A stretch of DNA of 64,000 nt from Eutrigla gurnardus (taxonomy: Eukaryota; Chordata; Actinopteri; Perciformes; Triglidae). The stretch lies in the NCBI GenBank assembly GCA_963514095.1, contig OY741270.1, positions 19,566,554-19,630,553 of the forward strand. The letters are read 5' to 3'. Position numbers and translations under genes: made by a program. Of this stretch, positions 24,626 through 35,815 are shown one piece after another. A model generated the notes under the pieces. The model saw only the letters and a program-made list of their open reading frames with translations. It was not told where the DNA came from and did not search any database. The stretch's first letter is position 1, and each line of letters begins with the position of its first letter.

Positions 24626-25780
24626 CTCTCTTTCTGTCTGTCGCTCTCTCTCTCTCCCTCTCTCCCCTTCCCCGTTTCTGTGTGTGATATTTGAAAGCTG
24701 TGCTCAGAATGACTTGAATATATAATATATATTTCTAATGAGACGCCCGTGCTACAGGATGTCTCATTTTTCTACCTGTTTTGCAATCCAAAGTTGCATA
24801 TATTGCGCCGCGAGTGTGGTAGTGTGTGCTTACGGGAGGAGGGAATGAAACGAGGGAGGGGAGGGGGAGTAGGAGTGGGAGTGTGGGGGGGAGGGTGTTT
24901 GATCTGAAAGGGAAAAGAGAGAGAATGAGAATGAAAGTGAGAACAAGAGAGTGAATGAGAGAGCAAGAGGTTCTGACTGTGGCTGCAGCAGCAGCAGCAG
25001 CAGAGGAGCAGGCGTTCAGGCAAGAATGAGGCAGTTTCCTCGAGTCGTGTCCCATTTGGCGGAGGTTCAAATGAGAAAAAAGGGGCTGGGCACGGATGCT
25101 CCCAGGAGGTAGGGGGGGAATTGGGAGTGTGTCTGGTAAACTGGCTGCAGTTTTAGCCAACGTCCGCTCCCACTGAGACCTGAAGCAAAAGCAAACCTGA
25201 CACCACCGGCGCGCTCTCTCTCGCACACAAGGCTTTAAGTATGAGGGTGTTAGAATTACCACAGTTGTGCTTACACACACACACAAACACACAAGGCTGC
25301 ATATGAAACCTGATGTCAGCCCCGGCAAAACTGCTACGTGTGCTTTTGACTTTGGTGCGGCTTCAGAAATTGGAAAGCGTAAGGCCCCTTGATACCGATC
25401 AAAACTGTTTTACCTTGACGACTTTGGTATGAACCTTCACTTGCATACGGCGTGCGGGGAAAAAGAGTGGAAACACTGAAACAGCTGCAATTTCTTCTTC
25501 TTCTTTTATTTTTTTGTTTTACCACTGCACTGCGAAACAACCTAAGTGCACATAAGTACGGGGGGGTACGGAACATTGATTCTGGAAGTGAGCGTTTCTC
25601 TGCAGCATGCTGCCTGCTGCCATCCCATCAGTGCTTCATCACTCCCGGAGCGGAACTTCCCTGGCAGAACTGAGCATTCCCATGCCGTCCTACACAATGC
25701 AGTAATTTCCCTGTAGTGTCCCAATTGCGGCTACATATATTCACCACGCAGACGTGTGAGTTTTCCCCCTCCGGCGCCCA

Positions 25781-25808
25781 CAGCAGCAGCAGCAGCAGCA
25801 GCAGCAGC
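25781..25808. repeat. (CAG)9 microsatellite
   Basis: Nine CAG units. In the open plus frame at 25716 it reads as serines, and that frame has no other protein-like character, so I treat it as non-coding. Confidence 0.9.
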
Positions 25809-27515
25809 GTGGCACGCTCAGTGTACTGGTGTGGCAGTCATACACCGTTCACACCACAGCAAATGGCAAGCTGCAAGCTGATGCTGCTGCACTGTCTGAT
25901 GTCGTCTACGCCTGCAGGGTGAATGTAGGGATGAGTGTGTGTGTGTGTGTGGTGAAATGGAGGTGATGGTTGGAGGGGGGAGGGCGTGTAGGTGTCTAGT
26001 GTGTGTTTGTGTTAAGGGAGAAGGGGGAAAAAAGTGATACCATGCCAATCACCATGATAGACACTCTTCATCTTCCACAGTGACAGAGGACAACAAAGAA
26101 ATTCAGAGGCAGACATGGCTCAGAGGACACTAAAGACCGCCTTCTAACCTGACATCCACAAGTAGACACACAGACGTTAATAAGACAAGATAATTGGCTA
26201 ATTTGACTCATGTTGCGCCTCAGTGAAGGGGCATGTTGTACAAGTGATGTGAGATATTTAAAAAAAAAAAATTAATAAATACAAAATCTGTCAAAAAGCT
26301 TTTGCGAATTGGATGCAGACTGGAAAATCAAGAGAAAAGAAAATGTTGAACGGGAATATTGTTAATGGGCTTACATGTTAATTGAGTAAAAATGGGTATT
26401 TGGCGGAGGTAAATTATAATGCTATCATGATGTGTTCAAATGTAATCTAGTAAAATGTAGTTTTTGTGTTTGAAGGAGATGATTTCATAGCAATATAAAA
26501 TATATAATAGAGGGAATCATGACTTTGACTAGCTAATACTAGCTATAATCAGCTTACAATACAACATTAATACTACCAATATTATATATGCCAATTAGAG
26601 TTCTGAGAAAGAAAATCCGACTTTTAAGTGTCTGTCAAAGTAATGTAAAGCATAGTAGAGTAAAAGCACATGACTAAAACATCACTCTCCTCCAAATTAG
26701 ACAACAACGTTGAATGTCGGTTGGAAAACAACCTCCCTTTGTCAAAGGCAGATGTATTGTAGAAAAACAAATGAGCAATGTAACAAAAAACTGATCCAAG
26801 AACAAGTTATAATATGACATATTTAAGAAAATACAACAAACCCTGAGAAACCATTCTGCTCTTTACACGACTGTCAGCGTCACCGTTCCTACATTACATC
26901 ATTACGTTACATAATTTTATCATCATCACCATCACCATCAACACCACCAATGAATTACTGCATGTTTGTCTACTTAACCAATTGCAGTGCGTCAGTCTGA
27001 ACACTTCATCCCGCATTAAATTGACAGTGTTTTAACCAACGCGCCAAATGAGATACAATGGTAAGTCGTTCCTGTAAATCATGTGCTACGCTGTAAGTCA
27101 TTATAGGGCTGACGTCATTCCAAGAGCACTGGTGGTGCACGTTTGAGTTCCTCCAACTCTCGAGTACAGAAGGCACCTTGACGGTGTGTATTTTTTGATT
27201 TCCGTTCTTCAAAAACTAAAGAGGCAAATGTGATCCAGAGGCTATTCTTGAAAACATGTTTGAGTCTCTCTCTCTCCCGCTCTATCTCTCACTCTCTCTC
27301 TCTCTCTCATTACCCAGTCTGAGCTACGGACTTCCATAATCCTGGAAGGTTTAGCGTTGCTGTGTTGTGATTGGTTAGACATTACATCAGGGTGATGTAA
27401 TACTCATAGGACTGGCTAGTGTGTCGGGCATGGGGAGGGAGCTAGGGAGAAGGGGGAAGGGGTGGGTGGGCTGAATACTGAGGAGAGAGGAGGGGAGGGG
27501 GGGATTATTGAGCAG

Positions 27516-27520
<5 letters not shown>

Positions 27521-27595
<75 letters not shown>
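27521..27595. repeat. (CT)37 microsatellite
   Basis: About 75 bases of uninterrupted CT. Overlapping frames on both strands (60-87 codons) read only Leu-Ser or Arg-Glu repeats. The purine-pyrimidine strand asymmetry allows triplex formation. Confidence 0.95.
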
Positions 27596-27597
<2 letters not shown>

Positions 27598-30589
27598 CTG
27601 CAGCCAGTGAGTGTGCATGTGCAGCCGCCACAGAAAGCCTCTAATCCCAAAGCACACAGCGGTGCTTTGGAGAAGGAGGGAAATAATCAAGACTGTTTCC
27701 ATAGGCCCCCATCTAAAGGCTGGAGATAAGCTTTGCTGTGCATGCTGCCGTGTGTACTGGTAGCAGCTGTGTGTATTGGGGATACATACACAAAGCAGAA
27801 ATGGGATTTTTTTTTAAGGGGGGACTGAAATTCAATCATTAATTGCAAATAGACAGAGAAGAAGATGATTGTTTGGCAGGGACAGAAAATGCCAAGGCAT
27901 TTGGTGTTTGTGCATAATGACTCATAGCCAATTTCTCACTTCAGTGCAAGGTGCTTTGTTTTCTTTTTTTTTTCATGGATCCAAAAGGTGTTATACCATA
28001 TCTCTGACTTGAGATGTGGGTTTGTGAACAGCAATGCCCAGGGCACAAGCAATGTGTTTCCACCTGATTGCTTTCATGCCATGGTAGACAATGCTTTGAA
28101 ACGCGGAAATAAAGGGATGTCTGCGAAATAAACGATAAGTTCAATAATTAGATATCCAAATTGAACCGTAAAGTGATGGATGGCATAAAAAAAAACTATG
28201 GTCTTATAAAAAACACTTCATAGATAGAGGATGGTAATGCAAGACAAATAACATATAAAAAGAACACATTTATTGGCTCCAGCAGGGTACTTTTTCTGGA
28301 TCATACAGTGTATACAACATCAAAAATAACGCCTGTACAAAACAAAGACCATAGCCTAAATAAAAACTATAGAAAACTATAGAAAATAGAGCCAATGCTT
28401 CAACTTTATCTATGTGAGAATATATATTACACAAAATGAGGCCAGTCTACCTCTCCTGGCAGCGAACTGGAAGCAAAAATGCTACAATACACACGTTCAA
28501 GGACATATGCAACATTTGACACAGCTATAATCTCTATAGCCAAATATTAGGACAGCAGATTAAAACGGCCTTTCCAAACTGGAGGTAAAAATCTTGCAGT
28601 GTCCAAATAAACGTCATACCCTGGCCGTCTCTTTTGGCCCTGAGGCTTTATGGAAGTCTTCCATCTTCCGAGTTTATTTGCAGAAGAACATGCTCTCTGT
28701 TGCCCAAATTTACGGATAATTAATTCAGATCGCATGAGGCAACAACAGGTAAATATGGCCAAACGCAATCTTCGTTTGGGATACTGTAAATAAAAACATG
28801 GCATTTGTGAGGCGGATGATGCTGAATGTTTGAGCCCGCTATGCAAGAGATTGAATAATGGAATGAGACACTGACTAAAATGTGCACGCTAGAATTATGA
28901 AAGGCTAAAAGAAGATGGCTCAGAAGCCTGACAGAACTTATTTGCTAAAAATGGTGTCGAAAACCTCTTCAAAACCAGTTTAAGGTCATACATTGCCCCG
29001 AGTTAAAAATCACTATCTCATTTTAAATCCTAAAGCCACGGTTAAATAAGAGCATGGTCCTTTTAAAGAGTGAACACATGTACTTTTCTTTGTTCTGAGA
29101 GCCCTTTGGTGGATGATGTTATATTCATTAACACAATTTGAACAACCTAACTTCCTGTTGACACGCAAAACTCTACTATCAGCTGTCAGCCACAAACTGA
29201 CAGAAATCTCTGAGGTATTATGAAAGCAAAGTCGGACAGCCTTTGAAGGAAACTGGAGGGGGGGGGGACTACCTGAATGACAACTTGTCAGAATGAAAGA
29301 CTGCCATTTCTTACTTCGCTTCAGGCTAGAAATGGAAACTAGGTAATGACTACAATGATCGCACACACACACATAGACTGACACTGACACACAGTTGCAA
29401 TGGTTGTGGCTGGTTAGTTCATTGGCTGTCTCCAACGCAGAGCAGAGCTGGGTGATAATTCAGTCTGAAACTTTATCGTCTTTCAATGGAATCTTATCGT
29501 CAAAAATAGTCCATGTGGAATTTTCTGTTTTTTTCTCCATGTGGTTATTGGTTGAATTGCCAGACCAAACGGAACTATGATAACTATACTGTGATAAATG
29601 CATAAAATAGAGATATAAATTCACCTATATCTTGATTGTAGATTTTGGCCATCACCCTGGGTTACAGTAACCAAAGCAACACAATTAAAACCTGCATTTC
29701 GTAGCTTTATTAAGCGTACTCTCTGTATAAAACAGACAATCTCAGAATATTTTATCTGCCCCCCCCTTAATATTATTCCTCTTCACTTACTGATTTCCAT
29801 TTTGGTATAACCTGTCAGCATGGATCTGTGAGAGCCCTGCTCTCCACCAGCCACCCTGTCTGCACTCCTCTCTGATAGTCCGGCCCCGGCTGTGCTGCAA
29901 CATGTTGTAACGCATCTCCACCTGCACTCAGGTCTCTGTGTTTATGCCCTGCTGCCTGCATCGTCTACGCTGGTGCACGGCTGTCTGGAGAACACTGCAT
30001 TCCTCTCGCTGTGACAGAGGTCAGCGAGTGCTCCGAGTCCGGGCTGACGTCATGCTGCCGCAACCCCCGCAGACGCCGCAGCAGACGGGCCGACAGACAG
30101 ACCCACGAGCAGACTGGGTGTATTTATAGCCTGTTTTGCCTATGCATCCTCACAGCAAGCTGCATGGCCAGATACGCCCCGAAGGCACGCTGCGCAGCTT
30201 GTTTTTATTACGTGGCATCCGCAAGTCCGCATTCATACACGTACGAGCATTTAAAATGCAGATACAGCATTGGAGTTCTCTGATCACTCGGAGTAAATCA
30301 TTCCCTTTCCGCACCTTCTGAAAAGGTGCGCTTGTTGGAATGTTCATCTTCCCACAGTTAATGAACACATTGTGCTACACCTCAGCTAATAACACAGTGA
30401 GGATGTGCGCCGAGCACAATGCTTTACGCCATTACTTATCTAATAAACTGTAGGAGGCAAACTGCCATTAGCACTGGTGCTGATGCTGATATTCACCTCC
30501 CACTCGCGGGCTCCGGCGAGCTAATCTGCCGTACACTGTATGCAAATATGAAACTGTTACTGTCAGGATGCGGTCTAATTCCACATTAT

Positions 30590-30775
30590 TCTCCGGGTAG
30601 TGGGCCAATCAGGTTGACTTTGAAATGGATTGTGGGTGATTAGCCGGGAATGCTGGGAGAATGCCGAGGTCTCTCTGGTGAACCCCGCAGCTGGTGCCGG
30701 AGTCAGCGGAGCAACGATCCAGGTAATTAATTCTTTGACAAGCATCAGTGATTTGGAAAATCAGTAAGAATGGCA
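30590..30775. promoter_or_regulatory. Candidate conserved non-coding block
   Basis: Complex sequence with a CCAAT motif (GGGCCAATCAGG near 30602), GGGTGATTAGCC near 30635 and CCAGGTAATTAATTC near 30719. A mix of GC-rich and homeodomain cores is compatible with an enhancer or a distal promoter. No reading frame supports coding. Confidence 0.28.
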
Positions 30776-33700
30776 GACGCTGATCAAAAGGGAAACACGT
30801 GGAGAGATGTTTAAACAGTGGGCGTTCGAGGCGTCAGTCACGCAGGGGCCCAGACGCGGGGCCCAAAGCCCAAACACCACAATGCACTGAGCTGACTATC
30901 AAACAACAGCAGGCTGGAAGGATACCCAGCTTGTACTGAGATTGCCGAAATGCAGGAAGTTATGCCAGTCAATTAATTCAGGCAAGAACTGGATACACGC
31001 ACGGGGAAATGTATCCATATATACACACCAGCATGCATTCAGACGCATATGCACATAGTATAAACATACAATTATATTGCACTCCACATCAACAGTAAAC
31101 AATTCATGTATATGGACTCGATGGTAAAAGTACACGCGTATATTCCAGTCACAAACCCAATGCATGCAGTGCAAACACTAGGAACGTACACCCCGGGAGC
31201 ATAACTCAATATACACACACGGACATGTGGTAAAGATCAATTCATTTTCATTATTTATTATACATATTGCACTAAGCCTATATCTGTTGAATGAAATGCA
31301 AACAATGGCATGATATTCATGGGCATGAGATCACATAGATCTCACAAGCGCACACACACACAGCACTCTTCATAAATACACAAGAGGTTGGGTTTGGCGT
31401 TACGGCCATAGCCCTGATTAAATCATGCGTATATCCTTTATTTGATTGTATGGATAGAGAGGGGGAAAAAACACACGAGCCGAAAAACCGTAATGAAACA
31501 TCATCGGCACGGCTATTACAGACACCCTGTCCAGAATACAAATTCCCAATGCAGGTATTTGTTTTCGCCCATCAGTATTCATTATGTGAGTGAATGTATC
31601 ATTGGAGTGCAGCTATTGATCCTGTATTAAATCTCATTGTTATATTCCTATTCAGCGGCGAGCCAGGTGAGGAGGGGGTGGGGGGGGAAAGAAGAGTGAC
31701 CAAATGTCATGGTGACAACATGCGGCATTGACAAAAGGTAACTTTATCGATCAAGAAAGACACAGAGAGGGAGAGGGGGGGGGGGAGACATTTCAGTGGG
31801 ACCCCAACTGTCTGACATTTTAGAAAAGCTGTCCTTTCGGTTCTGTCACCCTCCATTGTTGAACACAAAGACCGTCGACGCCTTGACCGAGGCAATTTGA
31901 GCTGTGGCCTTCGTACCCAGCAGAGACGGCGAGCCGGTTTCCGGTGCCGATCGGCAAAGTCTTGTTCGTTATATTTATCAGTGGTAATTTCCCAAATGCA
32001 CATGCAGTGTTTTCTGAGGAGGCGGCCCGAGCATTACCCAGCTCTGACATTCTAAAGGCCCTGCTGCCATATCTTGTCAGCGGTTCCTCTGAAACACACT
32101 GTGGATTGAGGCTGTGGTTTGGTAAGAGGCCAATTAGCTTGCTAGCCGTGTACAGCAAATTCTTCAGACAACTTGGATGACTCAGAAACGTCCCCAATGG
32201 GACTCCCCTTCTTCCCTTTTCTGCACAGATCCGAATTAAAGCGAAGGGTCAGAGGACCGAGGGAAGGCAACGAGGCACGCGGGAGCACGGACGAGGATGA
32301 CTAAATGAGTGTTGTCATATCAAAGCCTGAACTGCCACCAAACATGTCGGATTGGAGCAACAACACAATGAGGGCAGGTCGGCGCCGCGCCGCGCTGACC
32401 GGGGAGAGCGCCGGCAGCTGGGCGATAATGCAGGTCGGCGCTGTGTGGAAGTTTGCCGGCTGACCTTAGCATCTCTCTCCCTCTCCGTCTGACTCACTCA
32501 GGTAATTAGCGCCGACTTACATTTTTCCCCCCCGTGTACGGCTTAAAGCGCCTTGTGTTAAAGCAGTCCAGATCAAAACGGCACGTCACAGCGCATTATC
32601 GTCAACGCCGCTCCATGGCAACAGTCCGGCTCGCCGGTCTTCCTCTGCTTCCCTGGATGTTTATCTGTTGCCAGGACTGGAAAATCTCCACGCTCATTGT
32701 TTTTTCACCAGGGGGAACCCAAAAGCAGATTAAGAAGATTTCCTGATATATGGAGTGACCCTTACATTGCAAGACCACAACAGGAAGAGCATTCTAACTC
32801 CCCACACGGTTCCCTCTTTCCATTCAACGTATTGCGAGCCGATACGTATCAATCAGGGTCAGCAGGGTCATATCAATCTCCTGTGGTCCTATCTGGTTGG
32901 CCCCAGTCTGATAGCAAATTTCTGGCACAATAATTTTGTTTTGGATGACTTAATGAGAAGTGTGGACCCCGATGCTGAACCAGTTGGGAACCCCTTCTTT
33001 AGACAGTGTGTTGCCATCATCGTGGAAGCAGGAATCCGTCAGCGAGAGACAGAAGGGGAAAGTTTGTCAGTTAACGTCTAGAGGGAAGGTACAGCAAATG
33101 GTGCAGCAGAAACTTCGAGCGAAAAACCTAGCACAGCAATAAAGTGATATACACATGAATAATGCAGGAGCATTTAGTTCAGTGCTTAGGCGGTGGGGGA
33201 ATCAGATGTCCCTGGTGCCCTGAAGGATTCCAGTCTACTGAGCCAGCGTCTCTCTGGTCGAGAATAGACCAACAAAGACCCGGAGGAGAATCCCTGAGCT
33301 CCGCGCTGTCCTGCCAAGACGGACACACAGTCACACACAAACTATTATGTCTGCACGTATTCAGCCACCGTGCCTCGTATAACTGCACTCATACCCGAAT
33401 ATACAACCCACACACACACACACACAAACACACATACACACACAAAGACACTCTCGCTTACTCTTCACTGTCAGTGTTTTGAGTCAATAAAGCAAAGCGG
33501 TCCTCTTGAAAATGACTAGAATAACTCACTGTGTTTTATGTCCGTGTGTCCGACGACAGCGACTGATTGTATCACTTTAAACGTGTTTGCCAGCGATGAC
33601 ATCACACGTAAACGAAGGGCCGCATGTGTGTGTGTGTGTGTGTGTGTGTAGAAAGAATCTCTGAGTAATTGCAGAAACATCAGCTTAGTGTTGGCTGTAC

Positions 33701-34149
33701 TTTTAGGTAATACTTGTGGGGATTTGAGGGTTTAAAAATAAATCTGGATAGTCGGTGACTGAGGGACTGTGTTTGAGTGTTAATTTCACAGAACCGCCGA
33801 GAAGATTTCATTTTGTCGTCTCAGCTGCCCAAATAATCAACTAATGACTAATTAATTACTACGCGTATCCAAATCAAATCATCTGCTTCTTCCCTCCATG
33901 CATATTCTACTTTGGCAGCCATTCAACTTCTATCCTCACGCACATCCTCAGAAATAATAATAAAAAATGATGTCATCATTTTGGGGTTTTTGAAAAAAAA
34001 GGGAGCAACAGACAACAAATCCCAGAGCATCACTTCCCTTTAAATATTTTATCCTCTTCCGTTGCAGTCAGCCTTTGGGCATATGGCATTTAGCATGTGT
34101 GTGTGTGTTTAATGTGTTGACACCGCCACTATTTACCAGCTTTGCCTCA
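30776..34149. other. Intergenic sequence, no gene seen
   Basis: Frames up to 125 codons occur on both strands in overlapping positions and show no domain. A CpG-dense patch lies at about 32375-32470. A (TG)12 run lies at 33625-33649 and an imperfect CA-rich run near 33410-33445. At about 33830-33870 a short cluster (CTAATGACTAATTAATTACTACG, read as consecutive ATTA cores) resembles a homeodomain target. Confidence 0.5.
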
Positions 34150-34600
34150 ACATTAAACCGTTTGATTTCCATTCAGCCAATGCAAATGAGGGCAGGGGAG
34201 CGTCGCCTCCGTAACATATGCGGCTCCCTCATTTGCTGCCGGGGCCAGTGAGCTGGGGACAGGGGGGCGGCGCCCGCTCCTCACGTCGGAATGGTAATTC
34301 ACCAATCAGCGGAGTGACATGCTCGGCAAAAGGAAAAAAAGGGAGAGCCGCGCGGCGCTGACAGGGACATCAGTTTCACGAAACATTTCCTCCTCCGCAC
34401 CTGAAAGCGCGGCATAATCACGCGCAGGGGCGATGCACCATGAAATGGAATGGGCGCCCAGATCCGGGGGAGCGGACACAGCGCCGTGTCCACAGAAATG
34501 AGGGTCATTCTTTACCCAGAGATGCCCGTGTCAGTATAAAAAAGGCCCCCGCAGCTTCCCCAAGTCAGGCAGCTCCATGATACCAGTCCATGTCAAACTT
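34150..34600 (+). promoter_or_regulatory. CpG-rich promoter-like block (octamer, CCAAT, TATA)
   Basis: A GC- and CpG-rich block stands out from AT-rich surroundings. It holds in order an octamer ATGCAAAT at 34180-34187 overlapping a CCAAT at 34177-34181, a second CCAAT at 34302-34306, a palindromic GGACAC/GTGTCC pair near 34474-34491, and TATAAAAAAGG at 34535-34545. A start of transcription would be expected near 34565. A pyrimidine tract ending in CAG (to about 34620) follows, and a 64-codon frame from 34577 has no recognisable features. The arrangement fits a TATA promoter, possibly of a non-coding RNA, but could equally be an enhancer with chance motifs. Confidence 0.3.
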
Positions 34601-34862
34601 TCATCTTTTTTGACTTGCAGTAATACAAAGTTTTTATGTGAGGTCAATAAATCAACATCGGCTCTCAGTTTACATGATGCTGTGAGACGTGCAGGTGATA
34701 GGACGGTGTTTGACAATGGCTGTACTCTTCATCTTCCCCAGTATGTTAATTTAATCTCTAGGACGTTATAAATAGAAAGCTTTGTTAAATGTGATGCATA
34801 CCTGCTTTTTGTTTTCACCATGAAATGCGTATGTATTTGTGGGCATCTGCTTCTATTTCTGA

Positions 34863-34888
34863 CCCCCCCCCCCCCCCCCCCCCCCCCC
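34863..34888. repeat. C26 homopolymer
   Basis: Twenty-six consecutive C, the longest mononucleotide G/C run in the window. On the minus strand it is a poly-G able to form G-quadruplexes. Confidence 0.9.
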
Positions 34889-35789
34889 ATAGGTCACACG
34901 TATTGTAACCCATTTGAGCTCGCGGAGGAACAAATGTGTCCCGAGTGAGATAAGAAATTACTGCTGCTAATAGACTTTGATCCCCGAGAAAGTTCAGCCC
35001 AGGCGAGAAAATAAATACAAGACATGACCTGAATCCTCAAACCGGTGCCTTTCTCTATCTGCCAGATGTATCAATGTTCCTCCAAGCAATCAAGAAGTAA
35101 TTCCCTTTATCGGCCCGACATGAATATTAAAGTTTTGCGCCGGAGGGATCGAGGGGATATAAACACACCCGTCCACCGGCACCTGTCGGGGACCGCGGTG
35201 GATGGTTGATGAGGCGGACGAGTAGCAGGCTCACGGTGTGAAGAGCCGGGCTGCGAAGATACCACCGGTGACAGCGTCCAGAGCCGAAAGAGCAAGAATG
35301 CTGATTAGCGGGAGCGATTAGCATCTTTGTTTTTCGGGTACTTGTCGTCTGACACATGTAAATTTAAACCGGTGCGACAGCAACAGACCATCACATTAAT
35401 GTTGTTTACACCCAAATGCAAATGAAGAGTACACAAACAAATATCTGAATACAGAGGGAGATCAGGGGAGGGGGAGTTCCCCGACACTGAAGACCTTTTT
35501 TTTGTTACGCATATGCAAATGGCGGTTCTCGTGGCATGCATCGAGCAGGAAATTAAGACAGAAAGAGGCAGAATCACAGAGCGGTATGGAAATGTGCAGA
35601 TGTGTGGATATGCAACGTTGCTTCATTATGAGCCCCGTTTTAATATTCAAACATCTTGATAAACAAAAGACACAAATGAAGACGGTCCCTGAGGACTCCA
35701 GGACAGAGCGCTGATGATCGTGACACTCGCCAAACAACATCCAACTCTGGGACAAAACTCCTCTCTGGGTATTACACAATTGTGATGTG

Positions 35790-35815
35790 CACACACACAC
35801 ACACACACACACACA
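35790..35815. repeat. (CA)13 microsatellite
   Basis: Perfect CA run of 26 bases. Confidence 0.95.

Larger units (their letters stand above)
24626..30589. other. Intergenic stretch with purine tracts and microsatellites, no gene seen
   Basis: A minus-strand frame of 197 codons (24735-25328) lies over a purine-rich tract (about 24830-24970) and reads as Pro/Ser/Leu low complexity. Two CAG runs occur (24985-25003 and 25781-25808). A CT tract follows at 27521. Around 28260-28560 AT-rich sequence with TTTATT near its left edge could be a minus-strand 3' untranslated region, but no adjoining coding exon was found. A perfect 8-bp hairpin lies at 30310-30330. Confidence 0.5.

Noticed and set aside
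24735..25328. 197-codon minus-strand frame
   Set aside because: Created by a purine-rich tract; composition is Ser/Pro/Leu low complexity with an alanine run from CAG repeats.
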